64,000 nucleotides of DNA from Dipteris shenzhenensis. Its lineage: Eukaryota; Polypodiophyta; Polypodiopsida; Gleicheniales. The stretch lies in NCBI GenBank assembly GCA_047967505.1, contig CM106539.1; one strand, written 5' to 3'. Made by a program: the position numbers and the translations under genes. The notes under the pieces are model-generated. The model was not told the origin of the DNA, ran no database searches, and saw only the letters and a list, made by a program, of their open reading frames with translations. Of the stretch, positions 21,485-31,899 are shown piece after piece. Numbering within the stretch: position 1 is the stretch's first letter; each line of letters opens with the position of its first letter.

Positions 21485-22621
21485 TCAGCTCTGGACAAGA
21501 AGATAATGCTTCCAAATATTTAAAGCATGAATAACTGCTAGCATCTCTTCCTCATAAACACCCAAAAACATCGCGGCATCATGCAGCCTCCTGCTTTCAT
21601 AAGCTATAACCCGACCTTCTTGATGGAGGGCAGCTCCCACACACTCTCCACATGCATCGTAGTCCACATCAAACGGTTTATGTAAATCTGGAACAATGAG
21701 AATAGGCTCGGTCGTTAGCTTTTCTTTGAGAGCATTAAAAGCTGTCCTTTTGTCTTTCTCCCCACTTTTTTCTTGGTCAAGTCATGTAAGGGGGCTGCTA
21801 TATCAGCAAAGTGTCGGATCAAGCGTCTGTAATAGGAACAAGGCCCAAGAAAGCTGCGTACTTCATGTACCGAGGTGAGCTCTGGCCATTCCTGTATAGC
21901 TTTAATCTTGGCTGGATCCATCCGAATCCCTTCCTTGGAAATAATGTGTCCAAGATAATGAATGCCGTCAAGAAAGAATTCACTCTTTTTGGCATTAATA
22001 AAAAGCTTATGATTTCTGAGTTTTTGAAACATAGTAGCCAAGTGCTCTTCTTCTTTCTTAGAAAAGACCAAAATATCATCAAAGAAAGTGCCTATAAGAT
22101 CTGAAAATTTTGTCCATCATACGATTGAAGTGGTTGGTGCATTGGTAAGCCCAAAAGGCATCACCAAAACCTCATAAAGTCCAAAAGTGGTCCGAAAAGC
22201 TGTCTTATGGACATCTTGTGGGTGGATCCTTATCTGATGATATCCACATTTTAAATTAATATGGCTGAAAATCGTGGCCCCTTTCAGTCTGTCCAAAATA
22301 TCATCTATGCGAGGGATTGGAAACCTGTTCTTGACTGTCATTTTATAAGAGCTCTATAATCCACACACATACGATAAGAGACATCCTTCTTTTTTCTTTA
22401 GTCTGGGCTGTGCTCACACGATAAGGCGGCCGATTCGAGTGCTCACTTCCTGGGAGGAGCTCTATAACATGATCTTCGGGCCGTTCTCGAGGAGGCTCTC
22501 CTGGTAGAGAATCTGAAAAACAATCTTTGAAAGATGCTAGAAACTGAAATTTTTCTTTTTCTAAAGGACTTATTTCCACTTGAGGTTCTCCCTCTTTATC
22601 TTTAACAAAGACCATATACAC
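21485..22621 (-). pseudogene. Gypsy 2 reverse transcriptase and RNase H start
   Basis: Reading leftward: E-R-P-E-D-H-V-I-E-L-L-P-G upstream of the RT (22480), [33 protein letters not shown] (22190-22130), F-F-D-D-I-L-V-F-S (about 22085), Y-L-G-H-I-I, F-L-G-P-C-S-Y-Y-R-R, then D-Y-D-A-C-G-E-C-V-G-A-A-L-H of RNase H. The DD of the polymerase site is kept. Frame changes near 22115, 22342 and 21690 break it. Confidence 0.8.
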
Positions 22622-22635
22622 AGAAATTGCAGATT

Positions 22636-22875
22636 TTATTGACTTAGGGAAATATTTGATACAACTGGAATGGTGTTGCCTTTATCCTTGGCCAAACTCT
22701 TGTGTTGCTTATTCCGATGCACAAAACTGAGAGTTCTTGCTTTAGAATCAAGAACTACCTCCTTTCTATGGAACCATGGCATACCTAAAATAGCATCATA
22801 ATGCTTGAGGTGTGAAACATAAAACTCTTCGTGGTCTACATAGTCGTGTAAATGAATTCTGAGTTTTCCAATCAA
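22636..22875 (-). pseudogene. Gypsy 2 protease, C-terminal part
   Basis: H-Y-D-A-I-L-G-M-P-W-F matches the DxILGMPWL block after the active site of gypsy aspartic proteases. The DTGAS active-site part is missing because the frame runs straight into gag at 22872. Confidence 0.65.
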
Positions 22876-22992
22876 AACTGCTCATAAAACTGCTTCTTAA
22901 AGTCTTTCCATGTCTTTGGAGCCTCTTCTGCAACTAGAAGAGCTCCCCACCAAGCATTGGCACTATTTGTCAGGTGAAGACTTAACTTGGAG
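22872..22992 (-). pseudogene. Gypsy 2 gag, capsid end
   Basis: S-A-N-A-W-W...P-K-T-W-K-D-F-K-K-Q-F matches the A..WW.......TW..F...F core of retrotransposon gag. The rest of gag and the zinc knuckle are absent. Confidence 0.65.
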
Positions 22993-23432
22993 TTCTCTGA
23001 AGCCCTGGAGGAAGAGAAAAGTAGGAGCAGCAAGGCCTTGAATGTCCTGGTCAGAGGCCTAATAGTTGGAGACACCCCTATGTCCGATGCCAAGACCTTG
23101 TTCACCAAAATGGGAGTCAACCTTGTATGTGAGACAGCATGGAGGTTTGGTAAAGTTGAAGCTCCAACAAGACCACTTGTAATGAAACTACGAACAGCTA
23201 TGGACAGGTCCACTCTCATGAGCATGAGGGCAACCCTGAAAGGGACTTGAATATATTTGGATGACGATCTCACGCTGTTGCAGCAGGAGCATCGGAGAGA
23301 AGGGATGATACGGGTTATGGCAGCGATAGATGCAGGGAAATGGGCTGCCTACAGGGATGGCAAAGTGATTATTCGAGAAAGAGTTGACAGAGGTGACAAA
23401 GGAGAAGGGGAGAAGGAAGAGGGTGAACTATG
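22987..23432 (+). pseudogene. LINE-B ORF1 fragment
   Basis: The plus-strand frame has K-A-L-N-V-L-V-R-G-L, A-W-R-F-G...R-P-L-V-M-K-L, L-K-G-T, then a stop, then I-Y-L-D-D-D-L-T and G-K-W-A-A-Y-R-D-G-K-V-I-I. It lines up block for block with LINE-B ORF1 of copy 1 (A-W-R-V-G, D-E-D-L-T, G-K-W-V-V-V). It is the RNA-binding C-terminal half. The TGA after L-K-G-T (23249-23251) breaks it. It ends where an oppositely oriented LINE-B RT begins. Confidence 0.65.
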
Positions 23433-23499
23433 ATTATTCGATACAGATGTGTAATGACCTGAAATGCAGCATCTAGCTGTAATGGGGGTGACCCAAACT

Positions 23500-24720
23500 C
23501 CGTTCGAATGATCTGGTGAGGGACGGATGGCTTACCACGGATCATCCGTGATAACATGAGAACTTGTAGCTGCTCCACCCTGGCCCACTCTGTATCTGAC
23601 AAATCTGGTCCCCAACATGGGCTGCCATACATCCTTGCAGGGCGGACCAAGGAGTCAAAAAGCAACCCTTTGGTCTGTGGATCCTAATGAAGCATATCCT
23701 CTGCTCAGGCGCGCCTGCATCGCGGGTCTCATGGTGAAGGTGGGTCCGGAAAAGACGACCCCCAGATAAGTGTATGATGAAACTACCTCAATAGGGGACC
23801 CCTCAAAAGTGAAATGCTCATTGCGCATGACGACTCGAGATGTATTGAAGATCATAACCTTGGTTTTACCCAAGTTGACCTTCAAATCATGAGACTCACA
23901 AAAGGACTGTAGTGCGTGAAGGTGTCTCTGGAGCCCCTCTGCTGAGGACGACAAGAGAGCCACATCATCTACATAAAGTAATATATGGATCAGAGTGCCC
24001 ATGAGAGAGCAACCTACCCCACACTGTGCCTGCATCACTGTCTCGAGCTCGTCGATGTAGAGGCCAAACAAAGTAGGTGACAATGGGCACCCTTGTTTGA
24101 CCCCGATAGTGCTCATGATCTCGTCTATCCATCCAGATCCTGTTCGGACTCCTGTTCGGACTCTGCCTAAAACTCGCTCATAAAGTGCCATGACAGCCCA
24201 AATGATCTGCTTGTCGTAACCTTGATCCTGTAGGCATCGTAAGAGACGAGCTCTTGGAACGGTGTCAAATGCTTTGCGGAAGTCCACAAAGCAACAGTAA
24301 ACCCTCTGCTTTCGTGCCCTCGCCTCCTCGATGATACATCTGAGTGCGAGAATGTGGTCCATGGTCCCATGATCCCCCTTGAAACTGGCGTGTCCCGCTG
24401 CTCTGAGTCCTCGGTACTCCGCAAATCTGCTGACCTCATAATCAAGTACTGATGCATAAATCTTGGACATGACATATCCAATTATGATGGTCCTGTAGTT
24501 CTCCGGGTTCATGGGATCCCTTGCCTTGTGGATGGGTGAGATAGTGTTGATGGTCCAAGTGCATGGAAACCCCAAGCAAACAGCTTCATTAAATAGCTTG
24601 GCTAAGATCGGGGCTAGGAGGTTAATCCCATATGCAATGAACTCGGTGCATAGTTCCTCATGATCCTTCGCTCGGCCATTATGAAGTTTCATTACGACAT
24701 CCTTTACCCCCCCCTAGTGA
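23500..24720 (-). pseudogene. LINE-B reverse transcriptase
   Basis: A 345-codon frame (24692 to 23655) holds the whole RT palm: I-S-P-I-H-K-A-R-D-P...N-Y-R-T-I-I, F-V-D-F-R-K-A-F-D-T-V-P-R, G-V-K-Q-G-C-P-L-S-P-T-L-F, Y-V-D-D-V-A-L-L (23978-23952) and V-N-L-G-K-T-K-V-M-I-F-N. The FRKAFDTVPR and VDDVALLS blocks place it with non-L1 LINEs. The next frame (23665-23369) continues with L-V-R-P...Y-G-S-P-C-W and the thumb. Catalytic residues are all present, but the element lacks its ends. Confidence 0.85.
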
Positions 24721-25192
24721 AGAGGGTGCAGGATGTGGGGCGTGGCATATGTGATAGGTTAGGGGCTGGCTGATTTGGGATATCATAGAGCGTGCATACA
24801 TAATCAGACCACACCTGAGTGTTAGTGAGTGGTGGGGGGGACCGTCCCTCGAGAAATCTATGCCTGAAGTCCTTAGAGTTATTACTGAACAGAATGTTCA
24901 GTAGCTCCTCCTCGTTCCAACGCACGAAGTCAAGTTTCTTCCTGCGTACCAGACGGCGGTACTTGCGTAGCATCGCTGATTTGCTCGGAAGGTTGTTTTT
25001 TGTTTCGAATTTTAGCTGGCAGCATAGAGCCTTACACTGATCATCGTACCAACTATTACAGGGTACGGTCCCAAGAGGTGGTGGACGGGTGGAGCGGTTG
25101 GTGTGGGGAAAGGCGTGAAGGGCAGCCTTGTGTAGTGAGCGAGTGACTAGGGCAACACGGTCTTCTAGTAAGGGTATAAAGTCAATGTATGC
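24704..25192 (-). pseudogene. LINE-B endonuclease-RT linker
   Basis: R-R-L-V-R-R-K-K-L-D-F-V-R-W-N-E-E-E-L-L and R-F-L-E-G-R-S-P-P-P-L-T repeat the linker of LINE-B copy 1 with few changes. Further right (25190-24975) the W-Y-D-D-Q-C end of the endonuclease is visible in another frame. Confidence 0.75.
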
Positions 25193-25800
25193 GAGAGAGA
25201 TCTGGAGGCTTTAGAGGTGTTTTGCAGAGAGAGAGATTTGATGGTCAACCTTGGGAAAACTAAGGTTATGATCTTCAACACCTCACGAGCAGTGACTAAC
25301 CGACTTACTTTCACCTATCATGGTGAACCAGTGGAGATAGTGCAGTCATACACATATTTGGGAGTAGTCTTCACAGGACCCATCTTCACGATGAAACATG
25401 CAGCCCAGGCACGACTCACACGAGAGCGCAGTGCTTTGGCTAGACTAGAGCGGCAGTGTTTCCAGGCGCACTTCCAAGATCCACTGATGAAGGGCTGGCT
25501 TTTCGACACACTAGTGCGGCCGATTGTCATGTATGCAGTACCTTTTTGGGGTGCGATATTCCGAGGACAGACTGGAGGAGCTTCGAGTGGCTACAGGTGA
25601 CGATTGGATCCAGGATGATCCGATGTAAGCCCTCGGTTCCACATGAGATAGTACAGGCAGAGTTTGCCACCATGACACCTCTCCAGGTTGATGCCATCTT
25701 TCAGATAGTGACTTTCATCCACAGAGTCTGGGACTTACCCCATTGGAGACTTCCGAGGCTGTCCCTAGAGTCATCCAAATGACTCGCAGAGAGCGGGGCA
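25193..25800 (+). pseudogene. LINE-B RT end
   Basis: V-N-L-G-K-T-K-V-M-I-F-N, Y-T-Y-L-G-V-V-F-T-G and L-V-R-P-I-V-M-Y match copy 2. A frame change at about 25600 leads to M-I-R-C-K-P-S-V-P-H-E-I-V-Q-A-E-F, the counterpart of M-I-R-G-K-P-S-V-P-H in copy 2. Confidence 0.75.
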
Positions 25801-26840
25801 GACACATTGTATGCACGCATATCCACATGGCTTGCTAGGCACGGTATCCAGATGGACAGGCTTCCCCCCTTTTAGTACAGATGGATGCACCTCCTGAGTC
25901 GATCCCGTGAGATGAGATCAACTGTATCATGCGGTTAGACCTCCTCCGGCTTCACACATCCCGAACTTGGGGGGAGGACCAGAAGCTCCCCACCAAGACC
26001 TAGTTTTATCGTGACCACTTCCTGAGAGTATCAGAGGAGGGATTCATTATCAGACCACAGTATCTCGAGGATAGAGGAGTCTCCCATGCACTGAGAATTG
26101 CCATTGGTCAGATGCGGGTTTCGTCCCACCAGTTGAGGATTGAGCAAGGAGAGCAGCGGGTATACCCAGAGAGCAGTGGGTTTGCACACTATGTACGCTG
26201 GGTGTGGTTGAGACAGAGGAGCATTTTCTTTGTGTTTGTCTAGCCTACTACGAGATTTGGGGACGCTACCATTGTTTCTATGTAGAGGGGGGTGGCTTCG
26301 GTCCTTTGTCACGACTTATCCATTTCCATGACTAGGTCTGTATCGGGCTTTATCTGATGGAAATGCGGCGACACAGGGAGATGCTTCTACGACATATCAG
26401 AGAGCAGCAGGGGATGGTCAGACCACTATAGGACATAGAGGGTGACCGGGTACAGCAACACGTCACAGACTTCTATACATCTGAGTCAGCCCCCAGACAT
26501 AGGGGAGTGGGGGAGGAGCTAGCCGACATGAGAGCAGTCTGGATGAGTAGCCAGCACAATACCACTGAGAGAGGGGCACAGAGGCCTCATGTGCGACAGA
26601 GCCCCCATGATACACTCTATTTAGGTCCAACCTATCACAACTTTCCTCAAGGGAGACTGATAGAGATGAGGGGTCACCCTAGACGTAGCCCAAAGAGTCC
26701 AGAGAGCGAGGAGATCGCGTCCCCCACCGTAGCGCGAGATAGCTCGACAAACGCAGATACGAGACATCTTCGCAGCCCACTAGAGAGCCATCATTGTACC
26801 AGGCTTTGGTTTCGTCCCAACACCTGGATATATTGATTGA
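25800..26840 (+). pseudogene. LINE-B C-terminal zinc region
   Basis: Heavily broken. Near 26195-26270 the sequence gives V-E-T-E-E-H-F-L-C-V-C-L-A-Y-Y-E-I-W, the ETEEHFLxxCxxY pattern of the C-terminal zinc finger of many non-LTR elements. A 109-codon frame (26507-26836) covers the end and has no further homology I recognise. Confidence 0.5.
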
Positions 26841-27054
26841 TTGATATGGCCCACTCTGCAGTTTTTGTTGTAGTTGACTTTTTTTTTCCTTTGATTATGA
26901 TTCTGTTAGCATAGATTAATACTCAGCAAGGGTCCTAGCGTATCCTTTTCTTCAGCCCATTGAGGCTTGTATGAGTTCGGTTTTCTGTGTACTTTGTGCC
27001 ATAAGTCCCTGAGGCCTCCCGTGGACATTAATATATCTTTCTTTCTTTCTTTCT
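26841..27054 (+). other. LINE-B 3' UTR with (CTTT)n tail
   Basis: The segment ends GGACATTAATATAT(CTTT)4CTTGTG at 27036-27054. Compare ACTTTAATAAA(CTTT)5 on the minus strand at 10541. The same tail type occurs on two copies with otherwise different 3' regions. Confidence 0.65.
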
Positions 27055-27059
27055 TGTGA

Positions 27060-28960
27060 TAGTGCCCCGTTTTGAAGGCTATATCAAATTGACGAATGAA
27101 CTACAAAGCATTTTCAGTGGCTCCATGCTTTCCATTAGAAGTAGCGAACTTGACCAGCTTACCACCTTCCTTGAAGTCTTTGCTTCGAGATCTAGATCTC
27201 CTTCTTCTACGCTTATGAGATGAGAGTGTCCCCGGGATGCAGAAGAAGATGAGGAAGAGAAAGAAGAAGAAGAAGAACTAGGAGAAGATGGGCTTGAATT
27301 GGGAGATCTCCTTCCATGCTTTCGGCTTCGTCTCTCGTGAGGCTTCTCAAAGGATGAGGGACCCTTTGCCCTTGTTCTTTCTTTAAGTCCTTTTATTTGC
27401 TTCAACTCTTTCTTGAGATGCTCCCACTCTCATAGCCCTCCTCTCTTGAGCGATTGGGAGTTTGAAGGTGTGATGGTGCAAAAATTAACTGGGACTGTTC
27501 CATCTTCACGACCTCCCTCAGGATCTCTTGCAGGGAGGCATGCTCAAGGAGTTTATCCACAAGCCTGATAGCAATGGCAGGGGGTAAGGCCTTCAAGAAC
27601 CACCCTTTCATGGCGACATCATTTGGCAGCACAGACTTCTGTGCCACCAAGACCCTCATTCGCATGTACATATCAGAAATGCTCTCCTTTGGCTTCATAG
27701 TGTTTGTGGACAACTCTTGAACAATCATGTGCTCAAACTTTTCTTTTCTTTTTCTTTTTTTTTTTCAAGAAAGAGACTTCTATTAAGTAAGAGAAAAAAC
27801 CCACGAGAGCAAGCTCAAAGCGGAATACATCATGAAATCATGAGGATAAATAAAAAAACCCCCTCAGAGTGAGGTGGAAAACAACCAAGGCTGAGGCTGA
27901 AAGTGCCACCTCAACCCTGTAGTAGTCTCAGAGAAGAAAGGAGAATCCTTCCATTCCCTGAAGAAAGAAGCCCTCCTGCACGGGAGTCTCCGTGCATACC
28001 CGTCCATACGGCCATCAAAGTATGTACGGTGTCTGTCAAGATACTAGCCAATGTGTGCGAGGGATGAACCTGAGTACCCTCCAAAGCCTCTGTGCATCTG
28101 GCTCTCCAGATATGCCAGGATGCTATGCTCGCTAGAATCTCCCGAGAAGTATCCACAGAGGCATGTACAGCTGTAAAAGGAAGGTGTGGTACCACATCCA
28201 ACGAACAGGACTCAGTCTGATGACGTCGAACCGAAATGGCCCGAGAGGAGTCAAATCTCTCATAGAATACCTGAGGTCTTGTAAGAGAAAGCCAAGCCAC
28301 TGAGCCCCATGTCATAAAGAATGGGGAGTGGGCAAAGTGACTGAAAATCCTGGCTACCCCCATCCAAATCATCCTCGCCTCTCTGCAATCCCATAAGAAA
28401 TGCTGAATAGTCTCCGAAGCAGAGAGGCAGCGAGGGCAAGTAGGGTCGGCTCCAAACCTGGACCTCCAAAGGTTCACTACAATCCCACCATGGATAGAGA
28501 GCCAAAAAAAGATAGTGATCTTTCTATTCCTATGGGATTTCCAGAGTCTCCTCCAGAAGCACCTCTACAGATCTGCAGTGATATCAAATGTCTCCCAATG
28601 AGGAACTCTGGAAGGTCTCCAACCTCTACTACTGACTTTTCCAACTTGAAGGTTCGTAGAAATTCTTCCCTGAGGTCTGCCCAAACCAAGTTTGGAAATG
28701 ATCGGGAGGGAACTGAGTATACCAAACGTTTGCTACATCCTCCAGAGATGAAGGAAAGATGTGAAGAAAAGCCTTTTTGGCCTTACATGCTATGAGAAAC
28801 GTTTTGACATGAGCTTCATCGTCTTCATGGAGATGGCCCCTGAACTTATGCTTTTTCACGTGGACTTTGTTCAGCAATTGAAGAAGTCTCCCTTTCGCCA
28901 TGGAACTCAGAATTGACATGGCTGAGGCAACACCTTTATCCAAACTGGGACCTGAAGTAG
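27060..28960 (-). pseudogene. Gag polyprotein split by LINE-A
   Basis: The right half (28900-28640) has K-F-R-G...D-D-E-A-H-V-K-T-F-L, F-P-S-S-L-E-D-V-A-N-V-W-Y and, after a shift, L-R-E-E-F-L-R-T-F-K-L-E-K, a retrotransposon capsid core. It resumes exactly left of the LINE (27735) with F-E-H-M-I-V-Q-E-L-S and G-W-F-L-K-A-L-P-P-A-I. A Lys/Arg/Ser-rich basic tail follows, then K-F-A-T-S-N-G-K-H-G-A-T-E-N-A near 27120. The join K-L-E-K / F-E-H is in frame if the LINE is removed. One stop lies near 27405. Confidence 0.65.
27740..28639 (-). mobile_element. LINE-A fragment, 5'-truncated
   Basis: Minus-strand copy of the last 0.9 kb of LINE-A with poly(T) on the plus strand at about 27742-27767. 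The frame 28477-27911 matches the ORF2 end: C-P-R-C...H-F-L-W-D-C knuckle and A-S-W-H-I-W-R-A-R-C. The gag flanks share GAAAAG next to the A-tail, so a short A-rich target duplication is likely. The target fits the L1 preference for TTTTC/AA-like sites. Confidence 0.85.
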
Positions 28961-29884
28961 TTACAGCTGAGGGTCCTCCCATTTGAGTAGTAGTAAGACT
29001 CGGTGCCACAGGACCATATGGTTGTGGAGGCATGGGTGAAACCAGGAGCCCTGATGAGGAAGACCACAGTGGGGCGATGTTGAGAGTGTTGGTGCTGAAG
29101 GTTCTACTGCAGCCAAAAGTGGTGAAGGCATTACTGATGCCAATGTAGACTGTGAGAGCAATGGTAACAAAAAGGAGGGTGGCACGCCACGTGCTGAAGG
29201 CATCATGGACCCAAAGGTAGAGTGTGAGAATATAGAAGGTGAGGGAGTTCCTGATGATGGCACAGGAGTTGCAAAAGCGTGTCATAGAGAGGAAGCTACG
29301 AATGATGGGTGAGCAGGGAAGGAGAGGGATCGTGGAAAGGATAATGGAGCCAAAGGAGAAGGTGAAACACTTATGGAAGGTAGGGACGTGATCAGACCAA
29401 AAAGAGAACCAAGAGGTGCCATGGATGTGGAGAAGTTGTGGACAGACACCCAGATACATAGGGTGTGCCTAGATGGGTGCCGGAGGGACAATGTTGTGGA
29501 TTTCTTCCTGCCTTGAGGTCACTTGTGCAGTTTGGGATTTGTATTGTTGCATTGTCACCCTGAGGGACTGGACATTGGTTTGAGGGACTGCCAAACACCC
29601 TTTAGCTAGTTGGATGCCTTGTGGAATGCATTGACAGCTTTTAGTTGGACACAAACACTAGGAAATGCCTTAGCCTTGCCTTGGCAGCTGGGTGCTAGTG
29701 TGTGCTTGGGATCGGATGTCTTTTGAAGCCAAGAATCGGCTTGGACATTGGAATTGCTACTGAAGCAGAGTGCAAGGGCGAGCCCTTGTTGTAAAATCAT
29801 TTTCCATTGCCATAAGAAATAAATAATACCGAAAGGGGCCAGTCTGCGTCTCGTGTGTATGGTTCATGAGCCCCTAGGGGCACT
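28960..29884. other. Unassigned, possible gag N-terminal region
   Basis: Minus-strand frames here are long (up to 276 codons) but Ser/Pro/Leu-rich. A piece near 29500-29600 (V-T-M-Q-Q-Y-K-S-Q-T-A-Q) could be a gag N-terminal helix. No LTR or primer-binding site was found. Confidence 0.35.
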
Positions 29885-30059
29885 CTAATGAAAGTTTCTG
29901 GAAATGATGCATTGGCTGTGATTGATGTGGATGACCAGCTAGTTATTATTTACTACCCTTAGCTTGCTAGAGGCCGGTTTCAGTCTCTCCTCTGGTTACT
30001 ACTAGAGTCTCTCCAGATCGAAGGGCCAGTGCTGGTATGCATGCAGATTCTTCTCTTGG

Positions 30060-30339
30060 ATACAGTCTCTCATCTGAGTATTCCCCTTCCTCGTTTGCTC
30101 TTCAATGCTCTCTTATTGATGAGGGAAGGGAGTGGTTGTAGTCTCTTCACCTTCTTCGACTTCCGGAATCCTTTGCACTCAAGTACCAGGATTGTTTGAC
30201 ATTAAGTCTTTTTTAGCCTTGGAGGACTTTGGTGACGAGGAGTTTCTGCCCACTACATTTGTGGAGGTCTCTTTCTAGCAGAGGGTTTCCCGCCACTAGG
30301 TTGGGTAAGGTGTTCCAGCCTGCTTCCCTTCGTCGATGA
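30060..30339 (+). pseudogene. LINE-A2 ORF1 C-terminus
   Basis: F-L-A-L-E-D-F-G-D-E-E-F-L-P-T-T-F-V-E matches F-S-A-L-A-E-S-S-D-F-P-E-E-E-F-V-P-A-T-F-G-E of LINE-A ORF1. The end G-K-V-F-Q-P-A-S-L-R-R-stop finishes in CGATGAGG, so the stop TGA overlaps the ORF2 ATG at 30336-30339. Several frame changes occur upstream. Confidence 0.65.
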
Positions 30340-31830
30340 GGATAGTCAGCTCCTTGGTAGTGTGTCTCATCGACGTTGTAAATAGCTAATTCATACTCAG
30401 CTCCATCCAAGTGTTACAGGGGGTCCTATTGACATTATTTTTATACATGAACACAAATTGGATGCTAGAGATTGTGCCAAATCAGGTAAATTGATTTCAA
30501 GTCACACTTTTTGGTAAATTTCTTTGGGCAATAGGGAAAGTACATGCATTTTAGTGTGAGTTTCTTCCCTTCCCTTGGTGGTTGGACATGGTATTATCAT
30601 ACCCTCTAGGTGGCACAATGGATTATTTTTGATTTGGGGTCATAGGGTTGGTTTCCTTAACCTCTACGCCCCCAACAATAGAGGGCTGTATTCTATTTTG
30701 GAAAGAACTTCTTGCTTGGGTCCCCATTGCAGAGTCATGGGTTAGTGGAGGTGACTTCAACGTGGTGGAGTCGCCTTCAGATAAGAAAGGGGGTAGAGAA
30801 GGAGACATTCATTCTTTGGAGAGAGCATCCTAGGATGCCTTCCTTTTTCAGCTCAATGGTAGAGATGCATGGCTTGATGATGCTTGTCACACTCAGTCAT
30901 ATTCACTCATGTTTTCATGGTCAAACTAGAGACCGCAGATGCCATATATGCACGGATTGAGAGGTTTTATGTTGATGATTGGGCATTGGATAGAGGTGGT
31001 TCAATGTACATTTCTCCTAGCATTTCCACCTCAGATCACTTTCCAGTGTCCTTGATGGTCTCTGAGCTTCATTTGAGTAGACGTTCTGTCAGTATCAGGA
31101 TTCCAGATGCCTTTTATGCAGAAGATGACCTCATTGAAGCAGTGTTACAAAGATGGGTTTCTCATATGCAAGATGGTGTGCCTTCTCTTTTGCATGTGGC
31201 TGTAGCCCTTTCTGAAATTAGTGTATGTTATCACTCGGTCGCTAGCTCCAGGAGACAGGAGATTATTTGGTTGGAGGTTAGTCTTCACCAGCAATTGACG
31301 CCCCTTCAGAGGGAAGAGTAGAAACAGCCTATAGACACTTGGATTCAGGAGCACCTTGCTACAGCAAGAGCTCATCCGCAAGTTTTGTTAGATCAAAGAG
31401 TAGATTATTCCTTCCAGGCACGAGGGTCGTTTTGGACTCAAATGGGAGATAGAGTCAATAACACTTCTTCTCTAACCTTGGCCCAAGGCATAATAGAGAA
31501 AGTGTTTCACAGCTTATTGACTTAGGTAGGGTATTGCAATCAGATCCCGATGCCATCTTGCACATAGCTATTGAATTTTATGCCGTCTCACTTTTAGCAG
31601 ATCTTGACACACCGGCTAGAGATGATGCCAAACATGTTATATGGCAACGTATTCTTGTATTGGAGAAACTAGATATGTGAGATTCACTTGTTGCACCTTT
31701 CTCACAAATACAGAGTTTAGGACTGGGCTTCTTGCCCTTCATAAGGGCAAGTGCCTGGGTTCGGTTCTCCTTTTTCATTGCTTTTTGGGATAAGATTGGG
31801 TAACATGTTACCTCAGCCTTGCAAGGCGTT
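30336..31830 (+). pseudogene. LINE-A2 endonuclease and linker
   Basis: I-H-E-H-K-L-D at about 30445 keeps the catalytic Glu. W-V-S-G-G-D-F-N-V-V-E (30740-30775) is the GDFN motif, and T-S-D-H-F-P-V-S-L at about 31030 is the SDH motif. R-I-P-D-A-F-Y-A-E-D-D-L-I opens the linker (30884-31321 is one open frame). Many stops and shifts elsewhere. The copy ends in poly(A) before the RT core. Confidence 0.75.
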
Positions 31831-31850
31831 AAAAAAAAAAAAAAAAAAAA
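31831..31850 (+). other. Poly(A)20
   Basis: Twenty A directly after a truncated LINE-A2 linker/RT start. It is the longest pure A-run in the window. Confidence 0.85.
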
Positions 31851-31899
31851 GTGATATATTCCATTCAAAACGAATCATACAACAGGTGGGAGAGAAAGT

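Larger units (their letters stand above)
19640..22985 (-). mobile_element. Ty3/gypsy element 2 (chromovirus), no LTRs
   Basis: A minus-strand element with collinear gag end, protease, RT, RNase H, integrase and chromodomain. Both LTRs are missing: the left side abuts the copia scrap, the right side a LINE-B ORF1 piece. Gag is joined almost directly to the protease, so the CCHC knuckle is deleted. The integrase core is broken by a foreign insert (20445-20795). Confidence 0.8.
23433..25192 (-). mobile_element. LINE-B copy 2, linker to RT end
   Basis: A minus-strand piece covering the linker after the endonuclease through the reverse transcriptase. It has no 3' region or tail and no ORF1 on the same strand. 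It is flanked on both sides by plus-strand LINE-B pieces. Confidence 0.75.
25193..27054 (+). mobile_element. LINE-B copy 3, RT end to 3' tail
   Basis: A 5'-truncated plus-strand LINE-B meeting copy 2 head to head at 25193. It carries the end of RT, a C-terminal zinc region, a 3' untranslated region and a (CTTT)n tail. Its overlap with copy 2 is clearly diverged in sequence, so the two came from different source elements. Confidence 0.75.
27055..29800 (-). mobile_element. LTR-retroelement gag region, minus strand
   Basis: Gag homology on both sides of a LINE-A insert (27740-28639) in the same strand. No pol, LTR or primer-binding site is visible. Left end meets the LINE-B tail. The right end is not defined, and from about 28960 to 29800 only a possible gag N-terminal region (charged, Gln-rich) is seen. 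Confidence 0.55.
29885..31850 (+). mobile_element. LINE-A2, degenerate, ends in poly(A) inside RT
   Basis: A diverged LINE-A relative with the ORF1 end, endonuclease and linker in several frames. Homology to LINE-A stops at S-L-A-R-R (copy 2: S-A-M-Q-A-I), just before RT motif 1, and is followed at once by 20 A (31831-31850). The left boundary is approximate. Confidence 0.7.

Noticed and set aside
23433-27054. A single LINE-B insertion with a twin-priming inversion
   Set aside because: The inverted and direct parts overlap over several hundred bases of RT and differ clearly in sequence, so they come from different source copies.
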